Source: Prorocentrum cordatum
Taxonomy: Eukaryota > Sar > Dinophyceae > Prorocentrales > Prorocentraceae
Direction: 5' to 3'
Length of the DNA stretch: 64,000 nucleotides
NCBI GenBank assembly: GCA_963575745.1
Contig: CAUYUJ010020282.1
Coordinates: 609,629 to 673,628 of the forward strand
The translations under genes were made by a program, and so were the position numbers. Position 1 is the first letter of the stretch. Every line of letters begins with the position of its first letter. The notes below the pieces were generated by a model. That model was not told the origin of the DNA. It made no database searches and worked only from the letters and a program-made list of their open reading frames with translations. Below, piece by piece: positions 31,901 to 42,427 of this stretch.

Positions 31901-33684
31901 GCCAACATAGTGTGCCAGTGGATATCAGACACCAACACCTGCGAGATCAGCATCTATGTTATACTTTACAGCACACAGCCACGATGGTCTTGGCTGCACG
32001 TGCAAAGCAACTTCAAGCTATGGGAAGAGATACTCATCATGCCCGATGCGCTCAAGCCCAAGCTATGCAAAATGCCGAACTGGAAGGTGCAGACCCCCAA
32101 TGGCCAGATGAGGATGCTGAGGATCCTTGGGCTCATCTCGGCATGGACGATGACGGTACGAATGAAGCAAGTGATCAGCGAGCTGCAACGCCCCAGGTCC
32201 TCAGGACCGAGGCATCGCCAACGACTGTCGCACCGACCCCAACACAGGATGGTCAATCTGCCAGCCCGACGGCTGCAGCTACGACGGCAGTTGCGGACAC
32301 CCCTCGCAGCTGTCAAAGTGAAGGCCAACCTGCACGAACACCAATGCGCCGCTTGAGGAGCAAAACATCGCGATCTACGGCAACATCATGTACTACAGAT
32401 ACGCCACCGTCAACCACCCCAGCCTCATCATCACGACTGGCTGTGGACCTTGCAACATCAGCGTCGTCAAGCTCCTCGTGGGTACGACCAGCTTTGGATC
32501 AGATGACTACCAATCCCCTGACGTGGAGTCCGAAGATGGCCTTCCCTGGCTACCCCTGGGACCCTGTCGAGGTGAACCTGCCAGAGTGGGAATTCGAACC
32601 ACAGATCCCAGAGATACTGACAGGCAAGGATTGGTATTACCAACAAGCTTTATTTCCTGCGATTGTTTGGTACTTCTCGCAACTTCGATGGGCTGCTGAC
32701 GATACACCAATGGCACCCATGTCTGTTTCTTGGGCGGAGTTGGCGATTGATTTCACTACCTGTACTGGTTTACCGTTGGTCACGCCGGCGGAAGATCCAC
32801 AGACAGCTACTCTTGAGCGTATGGCGAGATATTTCTCGACTGCTGCTACTCGGATGGGCTACTTGTGCAAGTGCAAATTGGGACCACGTGAATGTTTTAA
32901 AGAAATACGAGCCTTATCACCACTGGGTATACGTGCAGTGCCTGGCTTCAAGTGCAGGCCAGTGTTTGTGAATCACCAACACACGATGCGAGTATTATAC
33001 GCGGTGGCTTTGGCGACGACGGAGAAGACAAAAGGCATTCGAGTGCAGCCAGCTTGGGGCTCGGTACCCAAGCCCATATGGCAACCTCCGAAGCTAGCTG
33101 AGAACCTGTCAACTACGGTGAGGCCAAGCGACATTGTTGCAAGGGCCGCTGCTGCAGCTGAACATGTCTCTGTGGTGCGACGGGCTCATCATGTCACTAC
33201 TGTCAAGGTCATGCGAGCTGTCATCACTTGGACGGACGAGGAGAAGAAAGATTGGGAAGGCCTCACAGGCCGAGATCTTCAGAACGAGCAGAAGAGACTT
33301 CTGCATAATCGCGAAGCACGCCAACAGGGATATCATGTACTTGCCCCTCTTAAGGGGCCGAACAAGGATCAACCTGCCAAATTGGTGTGCGTCAATTGCA
33401 ATCTCGAGTCAAAAGTGAGCCAGCTTGGCTCATGGTCGCGCCTTCTTTGTCAGCCTGGAGCTCCACGTGGCCCACGTCTTGGCAAAAAGCGCACCGCTGC
33501 TGACTACGTAATCATGGTAGACGAGCATAACAAGAGGACCAAGATTCCTGGTAATCGTTGTCACGTTCTCACACATTATCGAGCTGACCAAAAAGACAAG
33601 GAATTGGCATGTACTCTCTGTGGCTCCACAGCACCGACAAGAAGGTTTCAGCAATTTACTGCCGCTCTTTGTGGAGGGCGTTAG
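28935..33684 (+). CDS. LINE-2 ORF2, C-terminal part: RT, RNase H and His-Cys tail
   Basis: An open frame of about 1,580 residues to TAG 33682-33684. RT motifs are intact: motif A CTADRKKFFDLL (about 29,770), motif B GFVQGDSWSLQQAL (about 29,950) and motif C FIDDGN (30049-30066). A CCHC-type knuckle CPFCG...H...C lies at about 31,168-31,220. RNase H (about 31,460-31,905) keeps AGDGA, RAEVSAL, LTDSGY, the AHRKK His and RRADES. A further ~590 residues follow: an Ala/Thr/Pro/Ser-rich linker, a globular domain, and two His-Cys modules (33334-33450 and 33562-33672), each H-V-L...C-x2-C-x16-C. The second ends four codons before the stop. It would reverse-transcribe element RNA at the nicked target. 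It is disconnected from its endonuclease by the octamer duplication. Confidence 0.85.
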
Positions 33685-34388
33685 GACGCAAAATCCAGGC
33701 TAACTACCTGGTTTAGTCGCACAGCCACTGCCCACCCCTCAGGTGCACCTGCCTGTTGGACTTAGGTCGCTCGCAGGTTAACAGCGCGTAGGGGTGGCGG
33801 TGAGTCTGGTTTTTGCTGGATGCATTTGGGATGCTGAATGCAGTTATTGAATATTGCCGAGGGGGAGGACCCGTAGGGCCATTACTGGTGGCCACGAAGC
33901 CTTAATCGCGACGGAGCGTGCTCCCCCTCGGCCAGCGCTGTGATTATTTATTGTTGTGATATGGTGGGATCTAATTTCTTCGTATTTCCACTGTATACTA
34001 GCCCCTTGCATTGTGTGCGAGGGCAGCTTCATATGGTTTATCGGCTGAAGAGGCAGCCAACGGCAGTTTTTTCTCTTGGAATCAAACATGAGCTACGTCA
34101 AGACTGACTTCTCATATGTTATGGTATACACGGAGTGGAACATCAGTGGCCGTACTGGTATGTACTGGTATTTCCTCACATATATGCTAATGTTGAACCT
34201 TTCGTCGCCGAGATGGAGGCACTTGAGGCAACAAGCAGTTCTCAGTTACAATGCAGCAGGGAAGACTTTGCGATTCCCTCAGCCAAGACCTCAATGCATG
34301 GGAGTCTGGGCTGCTACTATTACATACTATTGTGATGAAGTGATTCACTGCGGACGAGTGCCAAGGTGAAGGGTGAGAACAAGGAGGA
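33685..34388 (+). other. LINE-2 3' UTR
   Basis: About 700 bases with lower GC and no ORF of note. It contains the stem-loop at 33857-33931. It ends in an A/G-rich stretch (agggtgagaacaaggagga) rather than a poly(A) before the 3' duplication. Confidence 0.6.
33857..33931 (+). promoter_or_regulatory. Long stem-loop in LINE-2 3' UTR
   Basis: CCGAGGGGGAG (33857-33867) pairs perfectly over 11 bp with CTCCCCCTCGG (33921-33931). Nested inside, GGCCA (33877-33881) pairs with TGGCC (33889-33893) around a seven-base loop. Such structures in LINE 3' UTRs can be the RT recognition signal. That role is inferred here. Confidence 0.55.
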
Positions 34389-34405
34389 GGATTGCACCAC
34401 ATTCG
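34389..34405 (+). repeat. Target-site duplication, 3' copy (LINE-2)
   Basis: Exact 17-bp copy of 25343-25359. It is followed by ttgcgacctagattg, which fits the attgcaccacat minisatellite continuing beyond the insertion. Confidence 0.6.
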
Positions 34406-34439
34406 TTGCGACCTAGATTGTACGCCGTACACTTCCCCA

Positions 34440-34570
34440 CATAGCATACATATGTATAGATGTACATATGTCTATATGCGTATGTATACGTAGTTCGATG
34501 TATATGTCTGTGTACAGATGTATATATGTATCATATATATATATATATGTGTGTATCATATATACACACT
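34440..34570. repeat. TATG/TATA microsatellite
   Basis: Imperfect tatgtata and atat runs. Similar DNA is found at 37,165-37,430 and 59,560-59,800. Confidence 0.85.
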
Positions 34571-34613
34571 AGAAGCACGCGCGCGCTTCGCGCGCGCTGA
34601 GGTTCTAGTCGAC

Positions 34614-34700
34614 CCCATCCCTTGAGGAGGTCCCGTATCCACTGAAGTGATTACCCATTGATGGTGTAAGCATGAGGTACAAGAAGCATCCATAATGCTG
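34614..34700 (+). repeat. Dispersed ~87-bp repeat, copy 1
   Basis: Shares ccccatcccttgag, tccactgaag and a terminal aaaagtacc/tacaagaagc-type segment in the same order with 35849-35935. The nature of the repeat is unknown; I could not fit it to a tRNA or snRNA. Confidence 0.6.
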
Positions 34701-35256
34701 ACCGAACAGAACCCAAGCACCGACAATGACATATGCTCCTTAATCCGCCGACCCTGTCGGCGTGTGTGAGGCGCTCTTCCGTTTGTCGTCGTCGGTGTCG
34801 TCGTCGACGTCGCCGTCGTCGTTGTCGTCGTCGTCGCCCTCGCCATCTTCCCCTTTCCCTGGGCCCTCTTCCTCAACCGATCCAGCCAACACGAAATCGA
34901 ATCGAACAACGAAGGGAAGCACCTTCCCTTGATCCCTTCCCCAGCGGGGGGGGGGTCCCGGGGCAACTCCCGGGGGGTGGTCCCGGCGGGTGGTCTCGGG
35001 GGGTGGTCCTGGGGGGTGGTCCCGGGGGGTGCCCTGGGGCCCGTGGGGCTCCTGTTATTGTTTTGCTGATCCCGAATATGTGGCGGAGGGTCCCCGGGAC
35101 CCCCCAAGAACCGGGGGGAGAGAGCCTCTCCTCCCTTCCCCCCAGCGTCCCCGATTTGCCCCCCCTTCCAAGCGTCCCATGCTCCCCCTATCCACAGGAG
35201 GGAGCCCCCCCCCACGGGCCAGTCCCCCCCTCCACAGGGGGGAGCGACCCCCCTTA

Positions 35257-35289
<33 letters not shown>

Positions 35290-35520
35290 GTCGTCGTTCA
35301 GGGTCGGCGGCACCGGCAGTAAGGCCTCTCCAGTATTCAATTCGAAGCTATGCAAGCCAGCTTAGCCAAACACATGCAAGGCTATGAATGCAATGCAAAG
35401 CAAAGGAAAGCGTTGCTCATAAGTGCAATGTGGATCACGAAACAATGCAATTGCACATACAACGGAAAGCAGCCCAGTGGAATGCAATGCAATACAATGC
35501 ACGATAAGACAAAAGACCGA
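34701..35520. other. Mixed low-complexity DNA, no gene seen
   Basis: (GTC)n at 34,785-34,835, a C/G tract with ggggtggtccc repeats at 34,960-35,040, C-rich tccacagggg units to 35,250, (GTC)n at 35,255-35,290, then a GCAATGC-rich stretch (35,380-35,505). Confidence 0.55.
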
Positions 35521-35840
35521 GAGAGTCCGAGGCGTCACGGAACTCAGAGATCCCAGGGACGAGCCGCCTTGGGAAGAGCCCAAGAGGACCCCAAGGGGAG
35601 CCCAAGACAGGGTCAAAGGGCACACAAGAACATCCAATGAGTTCTCCGAGAGAGGCTAAGGGGGGCCCAAGGGTGGCCCCGAAAGAGCTCCAAGCAGGCT
35701 CCAGAACGAAGCACAGGAGGGCCCCAAGAGGCGCCCCAAGAAAGCCCGAAGATAACGACAGAAAGAGAGGGTCCAAGGAAGTGCCTCCTCAGCGCGACAA
35801 AAAACGCAGAGGCCCACAATGAGCCCCAAGAAGGGCGTTC
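35520..35840 (-). repeat. CTCTTGGGGCC minisatellite, locus 2 (inverted)
   Basis: Units such as gcccaagaggaccccaag, the reverse complement of the family at 19,040 and 36,390. Together with the direct block at 36,390-37,090 it makes an inverted pair about 550 bp apart. Confidence 0.7.
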
Positions 35841-35848
35841 TCAAGAGC

Positions 35849-35935
35849 CCCATCCCTTGAGAAGGTCACAGCTCCACTGAAGCAGTGACCCACAACTGAC
35901 TGGCTTGAGCTCGAGGTAAAAAAGTACCGATCATG
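35849..35935 (+). repeat. Dispersed ~87-bp repeat, copy 2
   Basis: Second copy of the sequence at 34614-34700, directly downstream of a CTCTTGGGGCC block. Confidence 0.6.
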
Positions 35936-36009
35936 CGGGTGGAAGCGAGACCTACGGCCCCAGATGAAGGCGGGGTTCACATGGTGCCCCCCCGTCAATT
36001 TCAGCACGG

Positions 36010-36310
36010 CACTCACACGGATCTTGTCCCCCTGGGAGCTCCTCTTTCGGGTCCAGGGACAAAGTTCGCACGGCGTCGCTCCGCCCATCTCGGCACACCC
36101 AACACACGAATCGTGCCCCAGAGGGATGTCGTTTCACGTGCGGCCTTAGTGTGGGAATTCGCATTACGTGACGTGTCCCCCCACGCGTATGTCGACTGTC
36201 TCCTCACACGAATCGTATCAACAGGGAGCTCCACCGACGGTTCCAAAGCCAACGTTCGCTCCCGCCGCCCCGCCCATGGCAGTAAATACACCCCTGACCT
36301 GGATCGTGAG
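36010..36310 (+). repeat. ~97-bp degenerate tandem repeat
   Basis: Three to four units beginning cacacgaatcgtgcc-like (about 36,012, 36,103 and 36,203), each with gggagctcc or a related segment. They are strongly diverged. Confidence 0.5.
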
Positions 36311-36389
36311 TTCGGGGCGTCTTGGGTGCTTCTGTGGGCCACGCGGCATGATTCTGTGAGGCCTCTGAAGCCCTGAGATGGATCGTGAA

Positions 36390-37090
36390 TCGGGAGCCTC
36401 TTGAAGCCTTTTCTGGGAGCCTCGTGCAGGACGTCGAAGCGAGACCTCCCATACGCTTACGGGTGACTACTGGGAAGCTTCTTGGGACCGTTTTGGGAGT
36501 CTCTGGGGGCCTCTTAGGACCTTCTTGGGGGTCCTTTTGGGGCTCTTTGGGGCTCTTTGGGGCCCTCTTGGCCCGTCCCGGGGCCCTCTTGGACCGTCTT
36601 GGGCGCTTGGGCCGTCTTGGGGCCCTCTTGGGCCGTCGAGGGTGCCTCCTGTGGCCCTCTTGGGGCTCCCTGGGGACTCTTTTGGGAACCTCTGGGGACC
36701 GTCGTGGGCCGTTGGGGGGCTCTCATGGGCCGTGTTGGAGCTCTCTTGGGTCGTCTTGGGGTCCTCTTGGGGGCCTCTTGGGTCGTCTTACGGCCGTCTT
36801 GGGGAATAGTCAAAAAACATACGTTTTCCCAAAGGAATTTGGCTGTTTTTGCCTTTTGGTGACCTTCTGGCAGGCCTCTTGGGCCGTCTTGAGGGCCTCT
36901 GAGGCCAAAAATATAGATTCCCCGCTGGTTTGTGAAAGATTCGAATTTCTCGAGGACCTTTTCGGAAGCCTCTCGGGCACCCTTGGGGGCCTCCTGTGCC
37001 GTCTTGGAGCGCTCTTGGGGTCCTCTTGGTGCGTCTTGCAGAGCTCTTGGGCCATCTGTAAACGATACTGGGCGGATTTAGGGCTGCTCT
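36390..37090 (+). repeat. CTCTTGGGGCC minisatellite, locus 3
   Basis: About 700 bp of units around cttggggccctcttgggccgt, interrupted at about 36,805-36,960 by a more AT-rich piece. The family matches locus 1 at 19,040-19,420. Confidence 0.75.
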
Positions 37091-37164
37091 GAGCCTCGGG
37101 GGCGGCTCCTGGGAGGGGGGCACTACCTATGTACAGGGGGGGGGGCCCTGCGGGTCCCCGGGGT

Positions 37165-37251
37165 CAGAATCCCCATATATGTATGTATGTATTATGTGTG
37201 TATGTATGTATGTATGTGTATGTATGTATGTATATATACATATATACATAT

Positions 37252-37301
<50 letters not shown>

Positions 37302-37430
37302 ATTTGTATATATACGCACATGTGAACAAGTGTATGTACGAATGTACACAAACACATCTTAATGTGTATTTATATATATATATGTACATGCACACATGTT
37401 TGTATACACATCTATGTATACAGGTGCATG
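37165..37430. repeat. TATG/TATA microsatellite
   Basis: Alternating tatgtatg and atatac runs with a pure (TA)n core near 37,265-37,292. It is able to form cruciforms. No gene. Confidence 0.9.
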
Positions 37431-37569
37431 CCCACAGACACTGGTTGCACTTAGGGCTGTTTACTTCTGGTTTGGAGGGAGGACTGGGCGTGTGTGTCGG
37501 TCCGGCGGCTCCGCGCCGGCCGTCGCCGCCCCGTCTCCACCTCGTCGCCGCCCCATCGCAGCCTCGCAA

Positions 37570-39004
37570 AGATTGCTCCTTTTCAAAAGAAAACTGATAA
37601 TACCCGCCCCCCCCCTCCCGGGGATGTGCAGTTTACATATGGTATTGCTCCATCGTCCATCCGACATGTGAATTCATACCATCCCATGCAGGCCAGTATC
37701 GACCCCCCCCCGCCATCCTCTTGCTTCAAATACTATGCGTGCGCAGTCTTTTCATCACAAACCATCATTTTTCAAGAATCCCTTGCACAAGAACAAGACG
37801 AGGTGCACGCGCGCGCGTCGTCGCGCGCGCATGCCGAAATCTTTCAAAAAGCGGTGGTTCCGTTCGGATTTCAAGATCGAGTGCGCAAAAATGCGCGCAT
37901 CTATATAACTACGGTCTTAGAACAAGGGTTGTTTTACCAAACAAAACTTGCGCTCGCGCTCTGGCGAATAATGAGGAGAACCATCGTTTTTTCCAACTTT
38001 CATACAATGCTACTAGACGGTGTTTGCGCGCGCACGTCGAATTCATTTGAACTCCCTTGCGCGCGTGCCGTCGCGAGAGTTCTTCGTGCAAAAGATGGGG
38101 CGAAGTGCACGCGCACGCGTCGTCGCGCGCGAGTGTCGAAATTCGTTGGGAACTTTCGATTTCGTAAGGATTTCAAAACAGAGCGTCTAAACAACATACA
38201 GAAACACATCATTTCGCAACATCCGTTTTCAAAAGAAACGTGCGTTCGCGCTCGTGCGAAGTCTCAAGAAAAAGCATAGGTTCATCAACATCTTAAAGAA
38301 ATTCAGCCAAATGGGCCTCTGGCGCCGCATGCCGAAAGCGTTCGAACGCCCTTGCGCGCGTGCTGGGGGGGGCACGATCCGCGTCAATTCGCACCGCGCG
38401 GGCCGCTCTCGCGCGTCGAACTTTTCCGAAACCTTCATCGCCGACGCGAGGGCGCTGTCATCGTCGCCGGTGCGATCAGCATCGGCGCCCGCATTGGCCG
38501 CGCCGTCGTCGTTAACAACATCGCCACCAGCATCGCCTATCATCGTCGCGTCTACCGTTGTCGACGTTGCCTTCGCACCGCGCCTGACCACGTCGCCAAC
38601 TCGCATTGAAGCGCCCGCTGGGGCGCACCCAGCGGTCAGCGCCACCGCGGCCGCGTCGGTCGCGCCAAACTAGCTGGCCGGCGCGCGCGCTTGCGCCGGC
38701 GCGGCCGAAGAGATGGACCAGCCAACGCCAAGCACCAATCGCAATCGCAACCGCATGTGTCTCGCAAGTCAAGTTGCAGGCGGGCGGGTGGGATGATTGC
38801 GCGAGCAGTGGTGTTCGCAATTCATTGCGAACGTAAATTGTTTGCATCGCTTAGATTGCACCACATTGATTGCACCACATAGATCGCGCACAATAGATTG
38901 CGCCACTTACATTGCAGCGCATAGGTTACACCACATCCATTGCACCACAAAGATTGCACAACGTCGACTGCACCACATCTATCTCGACATAGATTGCACG
39001 ACAT
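37570..39004 (+). repeat. HOR, direct copy A
   Basis: Ordered blocks: tcctttt-type boundary and C run; catcgtccatcc and gaattcataccatccc (about 37,650-37,690); three ~190-bp modules with gcgcgcgtcgtcgcgcgcg; ggggggcacgatccg (38,366); a tcgtcg/atcgcc block; gtctaccgttgtcgacgttgcc (about 38,551); the cgctggg hairpin (38616-38634); gcgggcgggtgggatgattg (about 38,780); and a 13-bp minisatellite of attgcaccacat units to 39,004. Confidence 0.85.
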
Positions 39005-40564
39005 TGATTCTCCTTTCTAACATGAGAATTAGATTCTACCCACCGCCGAGATGGTCGGTTTTCCTTGTCGCATTGCAAGTTGCATACGATTGGACCCATC
39101 GCCCATGCTAAATATGACTTCATACCATCCCAGCTCAACTGGCATCCGCCCCCCCCCTCCCCCCCCCCCCCGCCATCCACTGCCGAAAATTCTACGCGCG
39201 CGCGCTCGTTTATCAAAAATCATAAGTTGCAAAAAACGACGATGTGCACACGCGCGCGCTGCCGCGCGCGCATGCAGGAACCCGTCCAAAACCTGCGGCG
39301 CCATGAGGATTGCACGTCGTACAATCGAGTGTCCAGAAAAAAACATAAAACACCGGGTTTTGCAACATGGACTCTTATTTTCAAACAAAGAATTTTGCGC
39401 GCCCTTGCGAACTCTTGAAACAACCATTTGTGTTTTCAACAATTTCAGAAAATGCTACCAAACGGGTTTCACGCGTCCGCGCGTCGAAATCGCCCGAACG
39501 CCCTTGCGCGCGCGCTGGGCCCGCAGGATCCGCATCAAATCCTACCGCGCGGGCCACTCGCGCGTCGGCCGCGCGCGCATGTCGAACTCCTCCCAAAACA
39601 TTCATCACCGACGCGATAACGCCGTCATCGTCGCCGGCGCGATCAGCATCGGCGCCGTCGCTGGCCGCGCCGTCGTTGCTGTCATCATCGTCGCCAGCGC
39701 CGCTAGCATCACGCTCGCGCCGACCGTTGTCGACGCTGCCATCGTAGAATGCGACCAGACGGGGTTCGCGCGCGCGTAGAAATCGCCCAGGCGCCCCCGC
39801 GCGCGCGCTGACGCAAGAACCCCCTGCAGAAGATGAGGCGAAGTGCGCGCGCGTCGTCGCGCGCAGGCCGAAATTCGTAAAAATCCTCAGGCGTCGCGTG
39901 GATGACATGACTTCGCAACAACGGTTTTCAACAAAGCCTGCGCTCATGCTATTGCGAATTCTTTGGAGAATCATTAGTTGTTCAACATGTTCATGGAATT
40001 CTGCCAAACATGCCACTCGCGCAGAATGCCGAAATCGTTCGAACGCCCTTGCGCGCGCGCACGGGGGGGGCGCGACCCGCGCCAAATAATGCCACGCGGG
40101 CCACTCGCGCGTCGGCCGCGCGCGCGCCGAATCCCTTTCAGAACATTCATCGCCGACGCGAGGTCGCTGTCATCGTCGCGGGCGCGATCAGCATCGGCGC
40201 CCGCGCCGTCACTGGCCTCGCCGCCCCAGCTGTCATCATCGTTGCCAGCATCGCCATTCTCATCATCGCGTCTACCGTTGTCGACGTTGCCATGGCACCG
40301 CGCCCGCCCAAGTCGCCGACTCGCACTGAAGCGCCCGCTGGGACGCACCCAGCGGTCAGCGCCACCGCGGCCGCGTCGGTCGCGCCAAACTGGCCGGCCG
40401 CTGCACGCGCGGGCTAGCGCGGCCGCAGAGATGCACCAGCCAACGCCAAGCACCCATCGCCATCGCCGCCGCATGGGTTTTGCAGACCAAGTTGCGAGCG
40501 GGCGGGCGGGGCGATTGCGCGAGCAGTGGAGCTAACAATTCAACGCAACCAGAAATTAATCCAT
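39005..40564 (+). repeat. HOR, direct copy B
   Basis: Same block order as copy A. The tcgtcg block occurs twice (about 39,600-39,740 and 40,150-40,300), because an internal recombination re-enters the 190-bp modules at about 39,760. The hairpin is at 40336-40354. It ends with agttgcgagcgggcgggcgg and cgcgagcagtgg. Confidence 0.85.
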
Positions 40565-41400
40565 TCAACTGCACACAGTCTCTTTTCTTACAAGAGAGTA
40601 GATTCGACCCCCCTGCCAGGGAATTGCCCGCCCCCGTTTTCGCAATGCCATTTGCGTGCGATTCTGCCCCACCGTCCATCACTTAAACATGAACTTCACA
40701 CCACTGCCCTAGGCGGACTCATAGTGCCGCCCCCCCCCCCCCCCCCCGTCACCCACCGCAAAATATGCGCGCGCGCTCGCTCATAAAAAAACCATCAGTA
40801 TCCAACGAGACCTGGCAAACAAACGCGGCGATTTGCACGCGCGCTCGTCGCGCCCGCGCACGCCATAATCGCGCACAAACCTCGGTTTCGCAAGAGTGTC
40901 AAAACCGAGCGCCCCAAAAAAAACATGTGCAAGCACATGGTGTCGCAACGCGGGTTGTCAAGAGAAGCTTGCGCGCGTTCTCGCGCATCTTTCTGAAGCC
41001 ATAGGTGTTTCAAATATGGTTTAATCCTACCAAGCGGGCTTCGCGCGCGCGCATGTCGAAATCGCTCGAGCGCCCTTGCGCGCGCGCTGTCGCAAGAATC
41101 TCTGCTGCAAAAAAAAACGAGACGAAGTGCGCGCGCGCGTCGTCGCGCGCGCATGCCGAAAATCAATTGAAGGCTTCAGCGTCGGAAGGATTTCAACTCC
41201 GAGTGCCAAAATTCATATCTAAAAACACATGGCTTCGCAGCGCCAGTTGTCACAAAAGCCTGCGCCCGCGCTCTTGCGATTTCGTGAGAAAGCCATAGGT
41301 TTTCCCACATGTGCACGGAATTCTGGCAAACGGGCCTCTCGCGCCGCATACCGAAATCATTCGAACGCCCTTGCGCGCGCGCTCGGGGGGGGGGGGGGGG
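40565..41400 (+). repeat. HOR, direct copy C (cut by the gap)
   Basis: Boundary segment tctcttttcttacaagag, C run, then three to four 190-bp modules, stopping in a G run at the assembly gap. The hairpin half of the unit is missing. Confidence 0.8.
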
Positions 41401-41500
41401 NNNNNNNNNNNNNNNNNNNNNNNNNNNNNNNNNNNNNNNNNNNNNNNNNNNNNNNNNNNNNNNNNNNNNNNNNNNNNNNNNNNNNNNNNNNNNNNNNNNN
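41401..41500. other. Assembly gap (100 N)
   Basis: Exactly 100 N, so probably a nominal scaffold gap of unknown true size. It joins a G run on the left to (CTC)n on the right, both hard to sequence. It abuts the outer end of the giant inverted repeat, so the join itself should be treated with caution. Confidence 0.99.
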
Positions 41501-42380
41501 TCCTCCTCCTCCTCCTCCTCCTCCTCCTCCTCCATCATCATCCTCATCCTTCTGCTGCTGCTGCTCCTCCCCGGCCTCATGCTCTGCAACTGAAGCCAGA
41601 CACTGGACACCGGACACCGGACTGGACTCCGGACTCGGGACACCGGACTCCGGACAACGGACACCAGACACCAGACACCGGACGCCAAATGCCAGACTCC
41701 AGACTCCGGACGCCGGACGCCGGACACCGGACACCGGGCACCGGACACCGGAAACCAAACACCGGACGCCGGATGTTGGACGCCAGACGCCGGACACCGG
41801 ACACCGGACACCGGCACTGGACACGTGTCACCGGGCACCGCAAGAATCGTCCATACTTTCGTCGTCGCAGTCGTCGTCTCCATCGTTGTCTTCGTCGTCG
41901 TCGTCAGCGTCGTCGCCTCGTCGCGTCGTCGTTGTCGTCTTTGTCGTCGTCGTCGTCGTCGCCCTCGCCGTCGTCGTCGTCTTCGTCGTCGTCATCGTCG
42001 TCGTCGTCGAGTCGTCGCCGTCGCTTTCGTCGTCGTCGTCGCCCTCGTCGTCGTCGTCATCGTCGTCTTTCTCGCCCTCGTCGTCAGCGTAGTCATCGTA
42101 GTCGTCGTCGTCGCCTTCGTCGACGTAGTAGTAGTCGTCTTCGTCGTCGTCGGCGTCGTCTTTGTCGACGTCGTTGTCGTCGACTTCGTCGTCTTCGTCG
42201 TCGTCGCTTTCGAAGCCGTCGTCGTCGTCGTCGTCGCCCTCGTCGCCCTCGTCGTCGTTGTCGCCATGGTCGTCGTCGTCGGCGGCGTCGTCGTCGTCGT
42301 AGTCGTCATCGTCGCCCTCCGCGTTGTCGTCGTCGGCGTCGTCGTCGTAGTCGTAGTCGTCGTCGTCGCCGCCGCCGCTG

Positions 42381-42427
<47 letters not shown>

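Larger units (their letters stand above)
25360..34388 (+). mobile_element. LINE-2: nearly intact non-LTR retrotransposon
   Basis: About 9.0 kb between 17-bp duplications. It has two large ORFs: ORF1 (744 codons) and ORF2 (about 2,025 codons if one 8-bp duplication is ignored), carrying EEP endonuclease, RT, CCHC knuckle, RNase H and a long C-terminal extension. The ORFs overlap as TGATG. Base composition is visibly lower in GC than LINE-1 and the surrounding satellites, with many A- and T-ending codons. If the duplication marks the boundary, only five bases precede the ORF1 ATG, so the 5' UTR is missing or the element is slightly 5'-truncated. Intact catalytic motifs and a single lesion indicate a young copy. 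Confidence 0.85.
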
